A stretch of DNA of 64,000 nt from Pseudolysinimonas yzui (GCF_014653215.1 NZ_BNAI01000004.1:62001-126000), one strand, 5' to 3'. Positions 15,446 through 24,445 are shown, counted from the first letter of the stretch. Translations and numbers: made by a program. The notes: generated from the letters alone by a model not told the origin.

Positions 15446-16962
15446 CCGCTTGGCTCGATGCGCTCCTCGGGCGCGTGACGATGTACCGCCTCATCGCCTA
15501 CTGCCTGGGTGTGCTTCAGGTGTTTGCGGTCGTCTTCAGCTTCCTGGGCGTCGTCCCGGTCGCGACGCCGCTCGCGATGGTCGTCAGTTTCGCGGTGCTG
15601 CTGGTCGTGACCATCGGGGTGAATCTCGTGCTCGCCGCGATCTTCCGCGTGCGGTCGCACACCACCTCGACGGTCATCACCGCCCAGTTGTTGTTCTTCC
15701 TGATGTTCCCGACCCTCGAGTTGCCCGGTCTCGTCGGTCTCGCCGTCGCCGGCGCGGTGGCCGTCGCCAGCAAGTACCTCATCGCGGTCCGCGGTCGCCA
15801 CCTCTTCAACCCCGCGGCGTTCGGCGGATTCGTCGCGAGCCTGATCGGCGTCGCGGCCGGTCAGTTCTGGAAGCCGATCTGGTGGGTCGGAACCGCCTGG
15901 CTGCTGCCGTTCGTGGTCGTCGCCGCATTCCTCATCCTGTTCCGCACCCGTCGGCTGCCGATGGGCGCGGTGTTCATCGCGGTGGCGGCCATCGCCGGCA
16001 TCGCCTTCTACCTGCTGATCGGCAGCGACCTGCGATCGGCCGCGAGTTTCGCGCTGATCAGCGCCCCCACGTTCTTCCTCGCCGGGTTCATGCTCAGCGA
16101 GCCCCTGACGCTTCCCCCGCGCCGCTGGCAGCAACTGGTCTACGCGGGCGTCGTCGGCCTGCTGATGTGGACGACGTCGGGCGTCGCGATCCTCGCCAAC
16201 GCCCCCGAGTTCGCCCTGCTGGTCGCGAACCTCCTCGCGTTCCTCGTCGGTCAGCGCCGCGGCATCCACCTGGAGTTCATCGGTCGCCGCCAGTTGAGCC
16301 CGTCGTCGTGGGAGTTCGACTTCCGCTCCCGGCGGCCGGTCGCCTTCCGGCCGGGGCAGTTCATGGAGCTGACGCTGCCGCACGACAAGACCGACTCCCG
16401 GGGGTGGCGGCGGGTGTTCAGCATCGCGTCGGCTCCCGGCGAGGTGCTGCGGTTCGGCATCCGGCTTCCCGAGAAGTCGAGTTCGTTCAAGCGCGCCCTG
16501 CTCGCCCTCGAACCCGGAACGAAGGTGTCGGCGACGAGCGTCGGCGGTGACTTCCTGTTGCCGAACGATCCCGCGCGTCCGCTGCTGCTCGTCGCGGGCG
16601 GAATCGGCATCACCCCGTTCATCGGGCACCTCGAACACGCCGCCGCCGAGTCGGGCGAGCGCGACATCGCGGTGGTCTACGCGATCTCGTCGCTCGACGA
16701 CCTCGCCTACGCCGAGCAGCTCGAACGAGCTGGATGCCGTGTCGCGATCGCGTCGCCCGACAAGCCCGCGAACCTCCCCGCCGGGTGGACCTGGATCGGA
16801 CCCGACCGGCTCTCGGGCGAGGCGCTGCTCGCGGCGGTTCCGGATGCCGTGCGGCGCGACGTCTTCCTCTCCGGCCCGCCGGCGATGGTCGCGAACCTCA
16901 GGAAGGCCCTGCGCGCGGCGGGGGTGCGGCGCATCCACACCGACGTCTTCGTCGGGTACTGA
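15442..16962 (+). CDS. NqrB/RnfD-like membrane domain fused to ferredoxin-NADP reductase
   Basis: 506 residues. Residues 1-270 form an integral membrane domain of about 9-10 helices with RHLFNPAAFGG (119-129), the NqrB/RnfD hallmark, and ISAPTFFLAGF (206-216) where RnfD/NqrB carry their flavinylated SGAT-type site (Thr210 here). Residues 275-506 form a cytosolic FNR module: RPGQFMEL, FAD motif RVFSIAS (324-330), NAD(P) motif GGIGITP (386-392) and a C-terminal VFLSGPP. It should pass electrons from NAD(P)H across the membrane to the FMN lipoprotein. ATGA overlap with apbE. Confidence 0.88.
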   Translation: MTAWLDALLGRVTMYRLIAYCLGVLQVFAVVFSFLGVVPVATPLAMVVSFAVLLVVTIGVNLVLAAIFRVRSHTTSTVITAQLLFFLMFPTLELPGLVGLAVAGAVAVASKYLIAVRGRHLFNPAAFGGFVASLIGVAAGQFWKPIWWVGTAWLLPFVVVAAFLILFRTRRLPMGAVFIAVAAIAGIAFYLLIGSDLRSAASFALISAPTFFLAGFMLSEPLTLPPRRWQQLVYAGVVGLLMWTTSGVAILANAPEFALLVANLLAFLVGQRRGIHLEFIGRRQLSPSSWEFDFRSRRPVAFRPGQFMELTLPHDKTDSRGWRRVFSIASAPGEVLRFGIRLPEKSSSFKRALLALEPGTKVSATSVGGDFLLPNDPARPLLLVAGGIGITPFIGHLEHAAAESGERDIAVVYAISSLDDLAYAEQLERAGCRVAIASPDKPANLPAGWTWIGPDRLSGEALLAAVPDAVRRDVFLSGPPAMVANLRKALRAAGVRRIHTDVFVGY

Positions 16963-17011
16963 TCCCGCCCGGCACCCATCGCGGGCGTTCGCCGAGGGCG
17001 ATCGGGAAGAT

Positions 17012-17038
17012 CTGGCACTCGCAATACCCGAGTGCTAA
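17012..17038 (+). promoter_or_regulatory. CIRCE operator (HrcA site) of hsp20
   Basis: CTGGCACTC-N9-GAGTGCTAA matches the CIRCE consensus TTAGCACTC-N9-GAGTGCTAA at 16 of 18 positions, with the right arm perfect. HrcA repressor binds CIRCE in heat-shock promoters. It lies 54 nt before the hsp20 start and 10 nt before a HAIR element. Confidence 0.88.
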
Positions 17039-17048
17039 CCTCCTGATA

Positions 17049-17069
17049 GTTGAGTCATGGGGACTCAAG
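17049..17069 (+). promoter_or_regulatory. HAIR element (HspR site) of hsp20
   Basis: GTTGAGT-N7-ACTCAAG matches the HspR consensus CTTGAGT-N7-ACTCAAG at 13 of 14 positions with the exact spacing. It lies 22 nt before the ATG, so HspR bound here would block initiation. With the CIRCE just upstream this gives dual heat-shock control. Confidence 0.9.
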
Positions 17070-17091
17070 TTATCGATTCCAGGAGGATCTG

Positions 17092-17523
17092 ATGGCCATG
17101 TTCTTCGACCCGTTCCGCGAGATGGACCGCGTCGCGGGGCAGCTTCTCGACTCCCGTCAGGGCCCGCGGCTGATGCCGATGGACCTCTACCGGGACGGCG
17201 ACCACTACGTGCTGAACGCCGACCTTCCGGGCATCGACCCGGGCAGCGTCGACATCGACGTTGACGGTCAGCTGCTCACCATCCGCGCCGAGCGCACCCC
17301 GCGCAGCCAGGAGGGCGTCAAGTGGCTCGCCCGCGAGCGCAACGGCGGCACGTTCCTGCGCCAGCTCAACCTCGGTGCCGGCATCGACACCGCCGCGATC
17401 TCGGCCTCGTACGAGAACGGCGTGCTCAGCGTCGTCATCCCGGTGAGCGAGCAGGCCAAGCCGCGCAAGATCGAGGTGCAGGCGGGCAGCCCCGCCGCGA
17501 CCGACGTCGCCGTCGAGACCTGA
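17092..17523 (+). CDS. Small heat-shock protein, Hsp20/alpha-crystallin family
   Basis: 143-residue ATP-independent holdase chaperone. The alpha-crystallin domain spans about residues 20-125: MDLYRDGDHYVLNADLPGIDPGSVDIDV near the start and SYENGVLSVVIP as its conserved end motif. AGGAGG (17081-17086) sits at 5 nt before the ATG. Regulation by both HrcA and HspR is predicted from the upstream CIRCE and HAIR sites. A stem-loop terminator follows at 17541-17569, so it is a single-gene unit. Confidence 0.96.
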   Translation: MAMFFDPFREMDRVAGQLLDSRQGPRLMPMDLYRDGDHYVLNADLPGIDPGSVDIDVDGQLLTIRAERTPRSQEGVKWLARERNGGTFLRQLNLGAGIDTAAISASYENGVLSVVIPVSEQAKPRKIEVQAGSPAATDVAVET

Positions 17524-17540
17524 CCCGACGAAACGCGACG

Positions 17541-17569
17541 AGCCCCGGATGCCCCGCGCACCCGGGGCT
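17541..17569 (+). terminator. Stem-loop terminator after hsp20
   Basis: AGCCCCGG (17541-17548) pairs perfectly with CCGGGGCT (17562-17569) around a 13-nt loop, 17 nt after the stop. The following CTTCGG is not a U tract, common for high-GC actinobacterial terminators. Confidence 0.65.
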
Positions 17570-17591
17570 CTTCGGTACTCCGGCGTGAACG

Positions 17592-17597
17592 TACGCT
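17592..17597 (+). promoter_or_regulatory. Candidate -10 of the NUDIX gene (leaderless)
   Basis: TACGCT ends 6 nt before the ATG at 17604; the spacer GGGAGA could act as a weak, too-close Shine-Dalgarno, but spacing favours a leaderless start. Confidence 0.5.
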
Positions 17598-17603
17598 GGG
17601 AGA

Positions 17604-18284
17604 ATGCTCGGCGCCGACGAACCCGACCACCGCGGCCGCACCGGCCTGCACCTCACCGGGCTCGGCCTCGACCGCAATCCCGGCGTGATCGTCGACGAGG
17701 TCGAGCTGCTCGCCGCGGGGTGGCACGTGCTGCGCCGCACCCGATTCCGGGAACGGGATGCCGTCGGCAGCTGGATCGCGAAGGTCGCCGAGACCTACGA
17801 CCGCGGCAACGGCGCCACCATCCTGCTCTACGACCCGGACCGTCGCACCGTGCTGCTCACCCGCCAGTTCCGCTACCCGGTGTACGTCAACGACCACCCC
17901 GACGGGATGCTGCTGGAGACCGCCGCCGGACTGCTCGACGACGACGATCCGGAGACCGCCATCCGGCGCGAGGCGGTCGAGGAGACGGGCCACGAGATCG
18001 CCGACCTCGAGCACGTCTTCGACGTCTACATGAGCCCCGGCTCGGTGACCGAACGCATCCACTTCTATGCCGCGCGCTACTCGCCCGAGACGGCCCGGCA
18101 CGCCGGCGGCGGGCTCGCCGACGAGGGCGAGCACATCGACGTCATCGAACTGGGCTTCGACGACGCCCTCGCCCAGATCGGCACCGGCATCGTCGACGCG
18201 AAGACGATCATGCTGCTGCAGTGGGCCGCCCTCCGCGGTCCCTTCGCCTCAGCGAAACCCGACGCGACGCGTCAGACTCGATGA
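17604..18284 (+). CDS. NUDIX hydrolase (ADP-sugar / GDP-mannose pyrophosphatase-like)
   Basis: 226-residue NUDIX protein. The Nudix box GLLDDDDPETAIRREAVEETGHE (near residues 112-134) keeps the metal-binding REAVEETG core, and the preceding RYPVYVN and ETAAG segments resemble NudK/NudF-type nucleoside-diphosphate-sugar pyrophosphatases. Substrate is uncertain. Its TGA ends one base before the sufS GTG, so the three genes nudix-sufS-sufU form an operon; a functional link to Fe-S assembly is not evident. Confidence 0.88.
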   Translation: MLGADEPDHRGRTGLHLTGLGLDRNPGVIVDEVELLAAGWHVLRRTRFRERDAVGSWIAKVAETYDRGNGATILLYDPDRRTVLLTRQFRYPVYVNDHPDGMLLETAAGLLDDDDPETAIRREAVEETGHEIADLEHVFDVYMSPGSVTERIHFYAARYSPETARHAGGGLADEGEHIDVIELGFDDALAQIGTGIVDAKTIMLLQWAALRGPFASAKPDATRQTR

Positions 18285-18285
18285 T

Positions 18286-19587
18286 GTGAGCACGCCCGAC
18301 CTGACGACGCACCTGATCGCCCCGGGGCTCACCGAGGCCGAGGTGCTGACCTTCCGGCGCGACTTCCCGATCCTCGGCGAGACGGTGGGCGGTCACCCTC
18401 TCGCCTATCTCGATTCGGCGGCGACGTCGCAGAAGCCGCGCGCCGTGCTCGACGCCGAGCGTGACTTCCTCGAGCGACGCAACTCGGCGGTGCATCGCGG
18501 GGCGCACACCCTCGCTGCGGAGGCCACCGAGGAGTTCGAGGAAGCCCGAGCGACGGTCGCGGCGTTCGTGGGCGCCGACCCGGGCGAAATCGTGTGGACC
18601 TCCAACGCGACCGAGGGCATCAACCTCGTCGCCTACGCCCTCTCCAACGCGGCGTACGGCGACGGCGATCCCGCCCTCGCGATCGCGCCGGGCGACGAGC
18701 TCGTCGTGACCGAGCTCGAGCATCACGCCAACCTCATCCCGTGGCAGCAGCTCGCGAGGCGCACCGGGGCCGTGCTGCGGCATCTGCCGGTCGACGACGA
18801 GGGGGCGCTGCGCCTCGACCTCATCGGCGACGTCATCACCGATCGCACGCGGGTGGTGGCGGTCTCGCACGTCTCCAACGTGATCGGCATCGTCAACCCG
18901 ATCGCCGAACTCGTCGCGGCGGCCCATGCTGTCGGCGCGATCGTCGTGCTCGACGCGTGCCAGAGCGCCCCGCACATCCCCCTCGACGTGCGCGCGCTCG
19001 ATGTCGACATCGCCGTGTTCTCGGGCCACAAGATGCTCGGCCCGACCGGAGTCGGTGTGCTCTACGGAAAGCGCGCGCTGCTCGAGCGACTGCCGCCGTT
19101 CCTCACCGGCGGGTCGATGATCACGACGGTGACGCTCGAACGCGCCGAGTTCCTCCCTCCCCCGCAACGCTTCGAGGCGGGGACGCAGCGCGTTTCCCAG
19201 GCCATCGGGCTCGCCGCCGCGGTGCGCTACCTCGACGCGATCGGGATGCCGCGCATCGCCGCGCACGATCGCCGGCTGGGCAGGCGGCTCGTCGAGGGCC
19301 TCGCCGCGGTCAGCGGAGTGCGGGTGCTCGGGTCGGCGACCGCCGAACGGGTCGGGCTCGCCGGGTTCGACCTCGCTGGCGTGCACCCGCACGACCTCGG
19401 CCAGTTCCTCGACGACCGGGGCATCGCCATCCGGGTCGGCCACCATTGCGCCCAGCCCCTGCACCGGCGCCTGGGCCTCACGGCGAGCTCGCGGGCGAGT
19501 ACCGCGCTCTACACGACCGACGACGAGGTGGAGCGGTTCCTCATCGCGGTCGCCGACGCCGCCGGGTTCTTCGGGGTGCGGCCGTGA
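18286..19587 (+). CDS. sufS: SufS-type cysteine desulfurase
   Basis: PLP enzyme of 433 residues that takes sulfur from cysteine for Fe-S cluster assembly. PLP lysine is Lys249 in VFSGHKMLGPTG. The catalytic Cys lies in GHHCAQPL near the C-terminus, the Bacillus-like arrangement that works with SufU, whose gene overlaps by 4 nt. The GTG at 18286 is chosen because it starts one base after the NUDIX stop. The other Suf genes (sufBCD) are not in the window. Confidence 0.95.
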   Translation: MSTPDLTTHLIAPGLTEAEVLTFRRDFPILGETVGGHPLAYLDSAATSQKPRAVLDAERDFLERRNSAVHRGAHTLAAEATEEFEEARATVAAFVGADPGEIVWTSNATEGINLVAYALSNAAYGDGDPALAIAPGDELVVTELEHHANLIPWQQLARRTGAVLRHLPVDDEGALRLDLIGDVITDRTRVVAVSHVSNVIGIVNPIAELVAAAHAVGAIVVLDACQSAPHIPLDVRALDVDIAVFSGHKMLGPTGVGVLYGKRALLERLPPFLTGGSMITTVTLERAEFLPPPQRFEAGTQRVSQAIGLAAAVRYLDAIGMPRIAAHDRRLGRRLVEGLAAVSGVRVLGSATAERVGLAGFDLAGVHPHDLGQFLDDRGIAIRVGHHCAQPLHRRLGLTASSRASTALYTTDDEVERFLIAVADAAGFFGVRP

Positions 19588-20021
19588 GCACCGACGACCT
19601 GCGGGCGCTCTACCAGGAGGTCATCCTGACCCACTCCCGCGAGCCCGACGGTCGCGGCATCGTCGACGGCTGGACGGGTCGCGCGCGCGAGGTGAACCCG
19701 CTGTGCGGTGACGAGATCGACCTCGCCGTGACCGTCGAGGGCGACGTCATCCGGTCGATCACCTGGGAAGGCCACGGATGCGCGATCTCGCAGGCTTCGG
19801 CATCCCTGCTCACCGGGCTGCTCGAGGGCGCGACCGTCAGCGACGCGCGCGACCGCGTGGAGCGGTTCCGCACCGCATTGCGCTCCCGCGGCGAGATCGA
19901 ACTCGACGAGGAGCACTTCGGCGACGCGGTCGCCCTCGGCGGGGTATCCCGCTATGTCGCACGGGTCAAATGCGCGATGCTCGCCTGGGTCGTCCTCGAG
20001 AACGCCCTGGCGACGAGCTAG
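19584..20021 (+). CDS. sufU: SufU zinc-dependent sulfurtransferase
   Basis: 145-residue IscU-fold protein that accepts persulfide sulfur from SufS through a zinc site. The ligands Cys41 and Asp43 (NPLCGDEID), Cys66 (GHGCAISQ) and Cys130 (VKCAMLAW) are all present, with the Gram-positive insertion before the last Cys. GTG start inside GTGA overlap with sufS. Its TAG shares CTAG with the stop of the convergent icd. Confidence 0.95.
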   Translation: MSTDDLRALYQEVILTHSREPDGRGIVDGWTGRAREVNPLCGDEIDLAVTVEGDVIRSITWEGHGCAISQASASLLTGLLEGATVSDARDRVERFRTALRSRGEIELDEEHFGDAVALGGVSRYVARVKCAMLAWVVLENALATS

Positions 20022-21235
20022 CTCAGTTTGGCCTTGAGGTTCTCGTCGATCGCGGCGAGGAAGTCCTCGGTCGTCAGGTACGGCTGGTCGTCGCTGACGA
20101 GGGTCGCGAGGTCCTTGGTCATCTTGCCGCTCTCGACGGTGGCGATGACGACATCCTCGAGCTTCTGCGCGAAGTCGATGAGGGCCTGGTTGCCGTCCAG
20201 CTTGCCGCGGTGCATGAGCCCGCGGGTCCAGGCGTAGATCGACGCGATCGGGTTGGTCGAGGTCGGCTTGCCCTGCTGGTGCAGACGGTAGTGCCGGGTG
20301 ACCGTGCCGTGGGCGGCTTCGGCCTCGACGATCTTGCCGTCGGGGGTGGTGAGCACCGAGGTCATCAGGCCGAGCGAGCCGTAACCCTGCGCGACGGTGT
20401 CGCTCTGCACGTCGCCGTCGTAGTTCTTGGTGGCCCAGATGTAGCCGCCCTCCCACTTGAGCGCCGAGGCGACCATGTCGTCGATGAGGCGGTGCTCGTA
20501 GGTGAGGCCGGCGGCGTCGTACTGCGCCTTGAACTCGGCGTCGAAGATCTCCTGGAAGATGTCCTTGAACCGGCCGTCGTAGGCCTTGAGGATCGTGTTC
20601 TTCGTCGACAGGTAGACCGGGTACTTGCGAGCCAGGCCGTAGTTGAACGACGCCCGCGCGAAGTCGGTGATCGAGGCATCCAGGTTGTACATCGCCATCG
20701 CGACGCCCGAGCCGGGCGCCTGGAAGACCTCGAAGCTCTGCGCCTCGCTGCCGTCTTCGGGCTGGAACGACATGGTGAGCGTGCCCTTGCCCTCGAAGCG
20801 GAAGTCGGTCGCGCGGTACTGGTCGCCGAACGCGTGGCGGCCGACGATGATCGGCTTGTTCCAGCCGGGCACGAGGCGCGGGATGTTGGAGATGATGATC
20901 GGCTCGCGGAAGATGACGCCGCCGAGGATGTTGCGGATCGTGCCGTTCGGCGACTTCCACATCTTCTTGAGCCCGAACTCGGTGACGCGCGCCTCGTCGG
21001 GGGTGATCGTGGCGCACTTCACGCCGACGCCGTGCTTCTGGATGGCGTGGGCCGCGTCGATCGTGACCTGGTCGTCGGTCGCGTCACGGTGCTCGATGCC
21101 GAGGTCGTAGTACTCGAGGGTGACGTCGAGGTAGGGGTGGATCAGGCGGTCCTTGATGAACTGCCAGATGATGCGCGTCATCTCGTCGCCGTCGAGTTCG
21201 ACGACGACACCTTCGACCTTGATCTTCTCGACCAC
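20018..21235 (-). CDS. icd: NADP-dependent isocitrate dehydrogenase, eukaryote-like type II
   Basis: TCA-cycle enzyme making 2-oxoglutarate, CO2 and NADPH. At 405 residues starting [21 protein letters not shown] it belongs to the homodimeric class typical of eukaryotes and some actinobacteria, not the E. coli type. Substrate-binding [19 protein letters not shown] and the NADP region HGTVTRHYR are visible. GTG start at 21235 with GAGGAAA upstream. The promoter region carries an 18-nt palindrome (21299-21316) that recurs upstream of sucC. Confidence 0.96.
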   Translation of the reverse strand: MVEKIKVEGVVVELDGDEMTRIIWQFIKDRLIHPYLDVTLEYYDLGIEHRDATDDQVTIDAAHAIQKHGVGVKCATITPDEARVTEFGLKKMWKSPNGTIRNILGGVIFREPIIISNIPRLVPGWNKPIIVGRHAFGDQYRATDFRFEGKGTLTMSFQPEDGSEAQSFEVFQAPGSGVAMAMYNLDASITDFARASFNYGLARKYPVYLSTKNTILKAYDGRFKDIFQEIFDAEFKAQYDAAGLTYEHRLIDDMVASALKWEGGYIWATKNYDGDVQSDTVAQGYGSLGLMTSVLTTPDGKIVEAEAAHGTVTRHYRLHQQGKPTSTNPIASIYAWTRGLMHRGKLDGNQALIDFAQKLEDVVIATVESGKMTKDLATLVSDDQPYLTTEDFLAAIDENLKAKLS

Positions 21236-21298
21236 TGTTTTCCTCTCGACGGACGACCCCTCGGGGAGGCCGCCGACCAGCCTACCGCGCATCCGATA

Positions 21299-21316
21299 TA
21301 TCTCGATATCGAGATA
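21299..21316. promoter_or_regulatory. 18-nt perfect palindrome upstream of icd (candidate TCA operator)
   Basis: TATCTCGATATCGAGATA is a perfect palindrome 63 nt upstream of the icd start and 39 nt before the divergent GNAT gene. Two near-identical copies (16/18 and 15/18) stand at a similar distance before sucC at 39271-39304. A dimeric regulator common to TCA genes is inferred; its identity is unknown to me. Confidence 0.75.
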
Positions 21317-21342
21317 CCCTGACCGTCGCGCCACGAGCGGGT

Positions 21343-21348
21343 TAGCCT
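21343..21348 (+). promoter_or_regulatory. Candidate -10 of the GNAT gene (leaderless)
   Basis: TAGCCT ends 7 nt before the ATG at 21356, with a weak -35 CTGACC 18 nt upstream (21319-21324). No Shine-Dalgarno is present. Confidence 0.55.
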
Positions 21349-21355
21349 GGACCGC

Positions 21356-21808
21356 ATGGGTGAGCTGCGACTGAACGAGCTGAACGCCGAGACGATCTCG
21401 GCGGCGAACCGTCTGACGCTGAAGCCCGGGCAAGAGGACTTCCTCGAACCGGAGACCTACACCCACGCCGAACAGCAACTCGACCCCGCCGGATCGTGGC
21501 CCCGCGTCATCCTCGACGACGACGAGGTCGTCGGCTACATCATGGGCGCCTTCGACGAGGACGCCCCCGAAGAGTTCCTGCGCGCCGCACTCTGGCGCGT
21601 CAACGTCTCCGCCAAGGCACAGGGTCGCGGCGTCGGGCGTTTCGCGGTCGCGGCGTTCGCCGACGAGGCACGCAAGCGCGGCTACTCGCGGGCGACCGTG
21701 GTGTGGGCCCCGGGCGACGCCGGGCCTGGTGCCTTCTTCGAGTCGGTCGGCTTCCGCGTCATCGGGCAGACGCCGTTCGGCGAGAACCTCGGCGCACTCG
21801 ACCTGTGA
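21356..21808 (+). CDS. GNAT-family N-acetyltransferase
   Basis: 150-residue acetyltransferase with the acetyl-CoA loop [18 protein letters not shown] and a C-terminal GAFFESVGF strand. The N-terminal half resembles the SpeG/diamine acetyltransferase branch, but the substrate is not clear. It begins behind a leaderless-type promoter and overlaps the ATL gene by 4 nt, so both are co-translated. Confidence 0.85.
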   Translation: MGELRLNELNAETISAANRLTLKPGQEDFLEPETYTHAEQQLDPAGSWPRVILDDDEVVGYIMGAFDEDAPEEFLRAALWRVNVSAKAQGRGVGRFAVAAFADEARKRGYSRATVVWAPGDAGPGAFFESVGFRVIGQTPFGENLGALDL

Positions 21809-22119
21809 GGCCTGCTCCGGCCGCCGACTTCGCGGAGGCGGTGCTCGAGGTCGTCGCCGCGATCCCGCCGGGGCGGGTGATGACGTACGGGGATGTCGCG
21901 GCGGTCCTCGGGTCGCGTGCGGCTCGCGCGGTCGGCAACGTCATGGCCTGGTACGGATCGGATGTGCCCTGGTGGCGCGTCATCCGGGCGTCGGGTCACG
22001 CGGCCGCGGGTCACGAAGACCGTGCGCTCGAGCACTTCCGCGCGGAAGGCACCCCGCTGCTCACCACCGATGACGGGTACCGGGTGAACCTGCGCCTGGC
22101 CCGGCACTCCCCCGGTTAG
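21805..22119 (+). CDS. Alkyltransferase-like protein (ATL)
   Basis: 104 residues resembling the DNA-binding domain of O6-alkylguanine-DNA alkyltransferase: [16 protein letters not shown], the ARAVGNVM helix and VPWWRVI. The reactive Cys of the PCHRV motif is replaced by Trp, the mark of ATL proteins, which bind O6-alkylguanine and flag it for nucleotide excision repair without transferring the alkyl group. GTG start overlaps the GNAT stop. Confidence 0.9.
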   Translation: MRPAPAADFAEAVLEVVAAIPPGRVMTYGDVAAVLGSRAARAVGNVMAWYGSDVPWWRVIRASGHAAAGHEDRALEHFRAEGTPLLTTDDGYRVNLRLARHSPG

Positions 22120-22135
22120 TCCGCTCGGCCTCGTC

Positions 22136-22612
22136 CTACTCGGCGGCGAAGGCGTCCTCGAGCTCGGCGACGATGATCTTGCGCATCCCGAGCATCGCCT
22201 GCGTCACACGATTCGCCGCGTCCCGGTCGGGGTCGGCCTGCAGTCGCTCCAGCGCCTCCGGGATGATCTGCCACGAGACCCCCCACGGGTCGCGGAGCCA
22301 GCCGCACTGCGACTCCTCGCCGCCATCGGCGATGAGGCCGTCCCAGTACCGATCCACTTCGGCCTGGTCCGCACAGCGCACGTAGAACGAGAAGGCCTCG
22401 GTGTGCGGAAACTGCGGCCCCGCGTTCATCCCCATCACCCGCTGACCGCAGATCGAGAACTCGGCGACGAGGATCGAGCCGCCGAACGTCCCGTCGCCGT
22501 CGGGCAGCCGCTGCTCGTGGTGCACCTCGACGTCGTCGAACACCGTGCGGTAGCGCTCGATCGCCTGCTCGAGGCCGTCGTCGAACCACAGGAACGGGGT
22601 GATCGTCGTCAT
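22136..22612 (-). CDS. VOC-family protein, PhnB-like
   Basis: 158 residues of the vicinal-oxygen-chelate fold in the PhnB (3-demethylubiquinone methyltransferase-like) group: ITPFLWFDDGLEQAIERY at the start, GMNAGPQFPHTEAFSFYV in the middle and WLRDPWGVSWQIIPEAL. Such stand-alone proteins have no settled function. A TAGACT-like CAGACT ends 6 nt before the ATG. It lies downstream of the ABC exporter genes with 27 nt between. Confidence 0.85.
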   Translation of the reverse strand: MTTITPFLWFDDGLEQAIERYRTVFDDVEVHHEQRLPDGDGTFGGSILVAEFSICGQRVMGMNAGPQFPHTEAFSFYVRCADQAEVDRYWDGLIADGGEESQCGWLRDPWGVSWQIIPEALERLQADPDRDAANRVTQAMLGMRKIIVAELEDAFAAE

Positions 22613-22618
22613 GCGCCC

Positions 22619-22624
22619 AGTCTG
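22619..22624 (-). promoter_or_regulatory. Candidate -10 of the VOC gene (leaderless)
   Basis: CAGACT on the minus strand, one base off the TAGACT consensus, ends 6 nt before the ATG at 22612; no Shine-Dalgarno. Confidence 0.45.
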
Positions 22625-22639
22625 CTCCCGGGCCGACGG

Positions 22640-24445
22640 CTAGACCAGACTGTCTTTCCAGGCGGCGTGCAGGCGCGAGAACCGCCCGGTGCCGGCGATC
22701 AGGTCGGCCGGGGTGCCGTCTTCGACGATCGTGCCGTGCTCCATTACGAGCACCCGGTCGGCGATCGAGACCGTCGACAGCCGGTGGGCGATGATGATGG
22801 CCGTGCGGTCGGCGAGCAGCGTCGTGAGACCCTCCTGCACGAGCCGTTCGCTCGGGATGTCGAGGGATGCGGTGGCTTCGTCGAGGATGAGCACGGCCGG
22901 GTCGGCGAGGAACGCCCGCGCGAACGACAACAACTGTCGCTGACCGGCCGAGACGCGCCCGCCGCGCTTGTTCACGTCGGTGTCGTAGCCGTCGGGCAGC
23001 TTGTCGATGAACGTGTCGGCCCCCACCGCCCGGGCGGCGGCGACGATCTCGTCGATCGTGGCATCCGGTTTGCCGAGGGCGATGTTCTCGGCCACGGATC
23101 CGCTGAACAGGTAGGCCTCCTGCGTGACCATGACGATCGCGCGGCGCAGGTCTTTCGGATGGAGGCGACGCAGGTCGATGCCATCCAGTTCGACGGTGCC
23201 CGCGGTGGGGTCGTAGAACCGGGCGAGCAGTTTGGCCAGTGTCGACTTGCCGGCACCGGTCGAGCCCACGAGCGCCACCGTCTGCCCCGCGGGGATCGAG
23301 AGCGAGAAGTCGGGCAGCACCGTGCGGTCGCCGCCGTAGGCGAAACGCACGTCACGGAAGTCGAGGGCACCGCGGGCCGTCCAGAGGTCGACCGGGTCGA
23401 CCGGATCGGGCACGCTCGGCTCCTCTTCGAGCACGCCCGAGATCTTCTCGAGCGCCGCGGCCGCCGACTGGTAGGAGTTGTAGAACATCGCCATCTCCTC
23501 CATCGGGTCGAAGAAGCGGCGGGTGTAGAGCAGCACGGCCAGCAGCGATCCGATCGCGAGCCCGCCGTCGATGACCCGGAAGCCGCCGACGAGCAGCACG
23601 ACGGCGACCGCCGTGTTGCCGATCAGGATGAGCCCCGGATCGAAGATGCCGAACAGCTTGATCACCTTGGCGTTCGAGTCGCGGTAGTCCTCCACCAGGT
23701 CACCGAACTCGGCGTCGTTGCGCTTCTCGGTGCGGAACGCCTTGACCGCGCGGATGCCGGTCATCGTCTCGACGAACTTCACGATGAGCCGCGCCGACGC
23801 GACGCGCGTCGCCCGGAAGCCGCGCTGCGAACGGGTCTGGAACCAGCGGGTGAGGAAGGCGAGGGGCACGAGGGATGCCGCGATCACCAGGGCGCTGACC
23901 GGATCGAACACCACGAGGGCGACGCCGATGAAGGCCATGTAGAGCACGCCGCGCACGAGTCCGTTGAGCCCCGAGTCGAGCAGTTCGCGGATCGACTCGA
24001 GATCGCTGGTCTGGCGGGCGATGATGCGGCCCGAGGTGTAGCTCTCGTGGAATTCGAGGCTCAGGCGCTGCGCATGCAGGAACACCCGACGGCGCAGGTC
24101 GAACAGGATCGCCTGACTCACCCGCGCCGACAGCATCGTGTACCAGGCGATCAGCACCGCGCCCAGCACCCCGGTCACCAGGTAGGCGCCGACCGCGAGC
24201 CCGAGCGGCACGAACCGGCCCTCGAGGGCGGCGGGCAGCCCCTCGTTGATGCCGAGGGCGATGAGGGCGGGGCCCGCCACCTGGGCGGCGGTGCTCACGA
24301 CGACGACGAACAGGGTGAGGATGACGCGGCCGCGCACGGGCCGCAGCAGCGAGCCGAGCAGGCGGCGCGACCGCGCCCGGATCTGCCGGCTCTCGTCGCG
24401 GGTGTAATCGCCGCGCTCTTCGCCTTCGACGCCGGTGACGCTCAC
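22640..24445 (-). CDS. ABC exporter half-transporter (second subunit)
   Basis: 601 residues: six-helix type-I exporter domain (about 40-330) and a C-terminal ATPase with Walker [10 protein letters not shown], signature [11 protein letters not shown] and Walker [13 protein letters not shown]. Together with the preceding gene (4-nt overlap) it should form a heterodimeric lipid or multidrug exporter. The signature is non-canonical at its first positions (VSAGQ against LSGGQ), as often seen when two ATPase sites are asymmetric. Substrate unknown. Confidence 0.93.
   Translation of the reverse strand: MSVTGVEGEERGDYTRDESRQIRARSRRLLGSLLRPVRGRVILTLFVVVVSTAAQVAGPALIALGINEGLPAALEGRFVPLGLAVGAYLVTGVLGAVLIAWYTMLSARVSQAILFDLRRRVFLHAQRLSLEFHESYTSGRIIARQTSDLESIRELLDSGLNGLVRGVLYMAFIGVALVVFDPVSALVIAASLVPLAFLTRWFQTRSQRGFRATRVASARLIVKFVETMTGIRAVKAFRTEKRNDAEFGDLVEDYRDSNAKVIKLFGIFDPGLILIGNTAVAVVLLVGGFRVIDGGLAIGSLLAVLLYTRRFFDPMEEMAMFYNSYQSAAAALEKISGVLEEEPSVPDPVDPVDLWTARGALDFRDVRFAYGGDRTVLPDFSLSIPAGQTVALVGSTGAGKSTLAKLLARFYDPTAGTVELDGIDLRRLHPKDLRRAIVMVTQEAYLFSGSVAENIALGKPDATIDEIVAAARAVGADTFIDKLPDGYDTDVNKRGGRVSAGQRQLLSFARAFLADPAVLILDEATASLDIPSERLVQEGLTTLLADRTAIIIAHRLSTVSIADRVLVMEHGTIVEDGTPADLIAGTGRFSRLHAAWKDSLV

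Noticed and set aside
14875-16938. 687-codon minus-strand frame opposite apbE and the NqrB-FNR gene
   Set aside because: Antisense of well-supported genes, low-complexity Glu/Arg/Asp-rich, no motif.
19465-19520. Inactive SufS, because the CRAS motif reads SSRAS
   Set aside because: In the Bacillus-like SufS class the catalytic Cys is in GHHCAQPL, which is intact.
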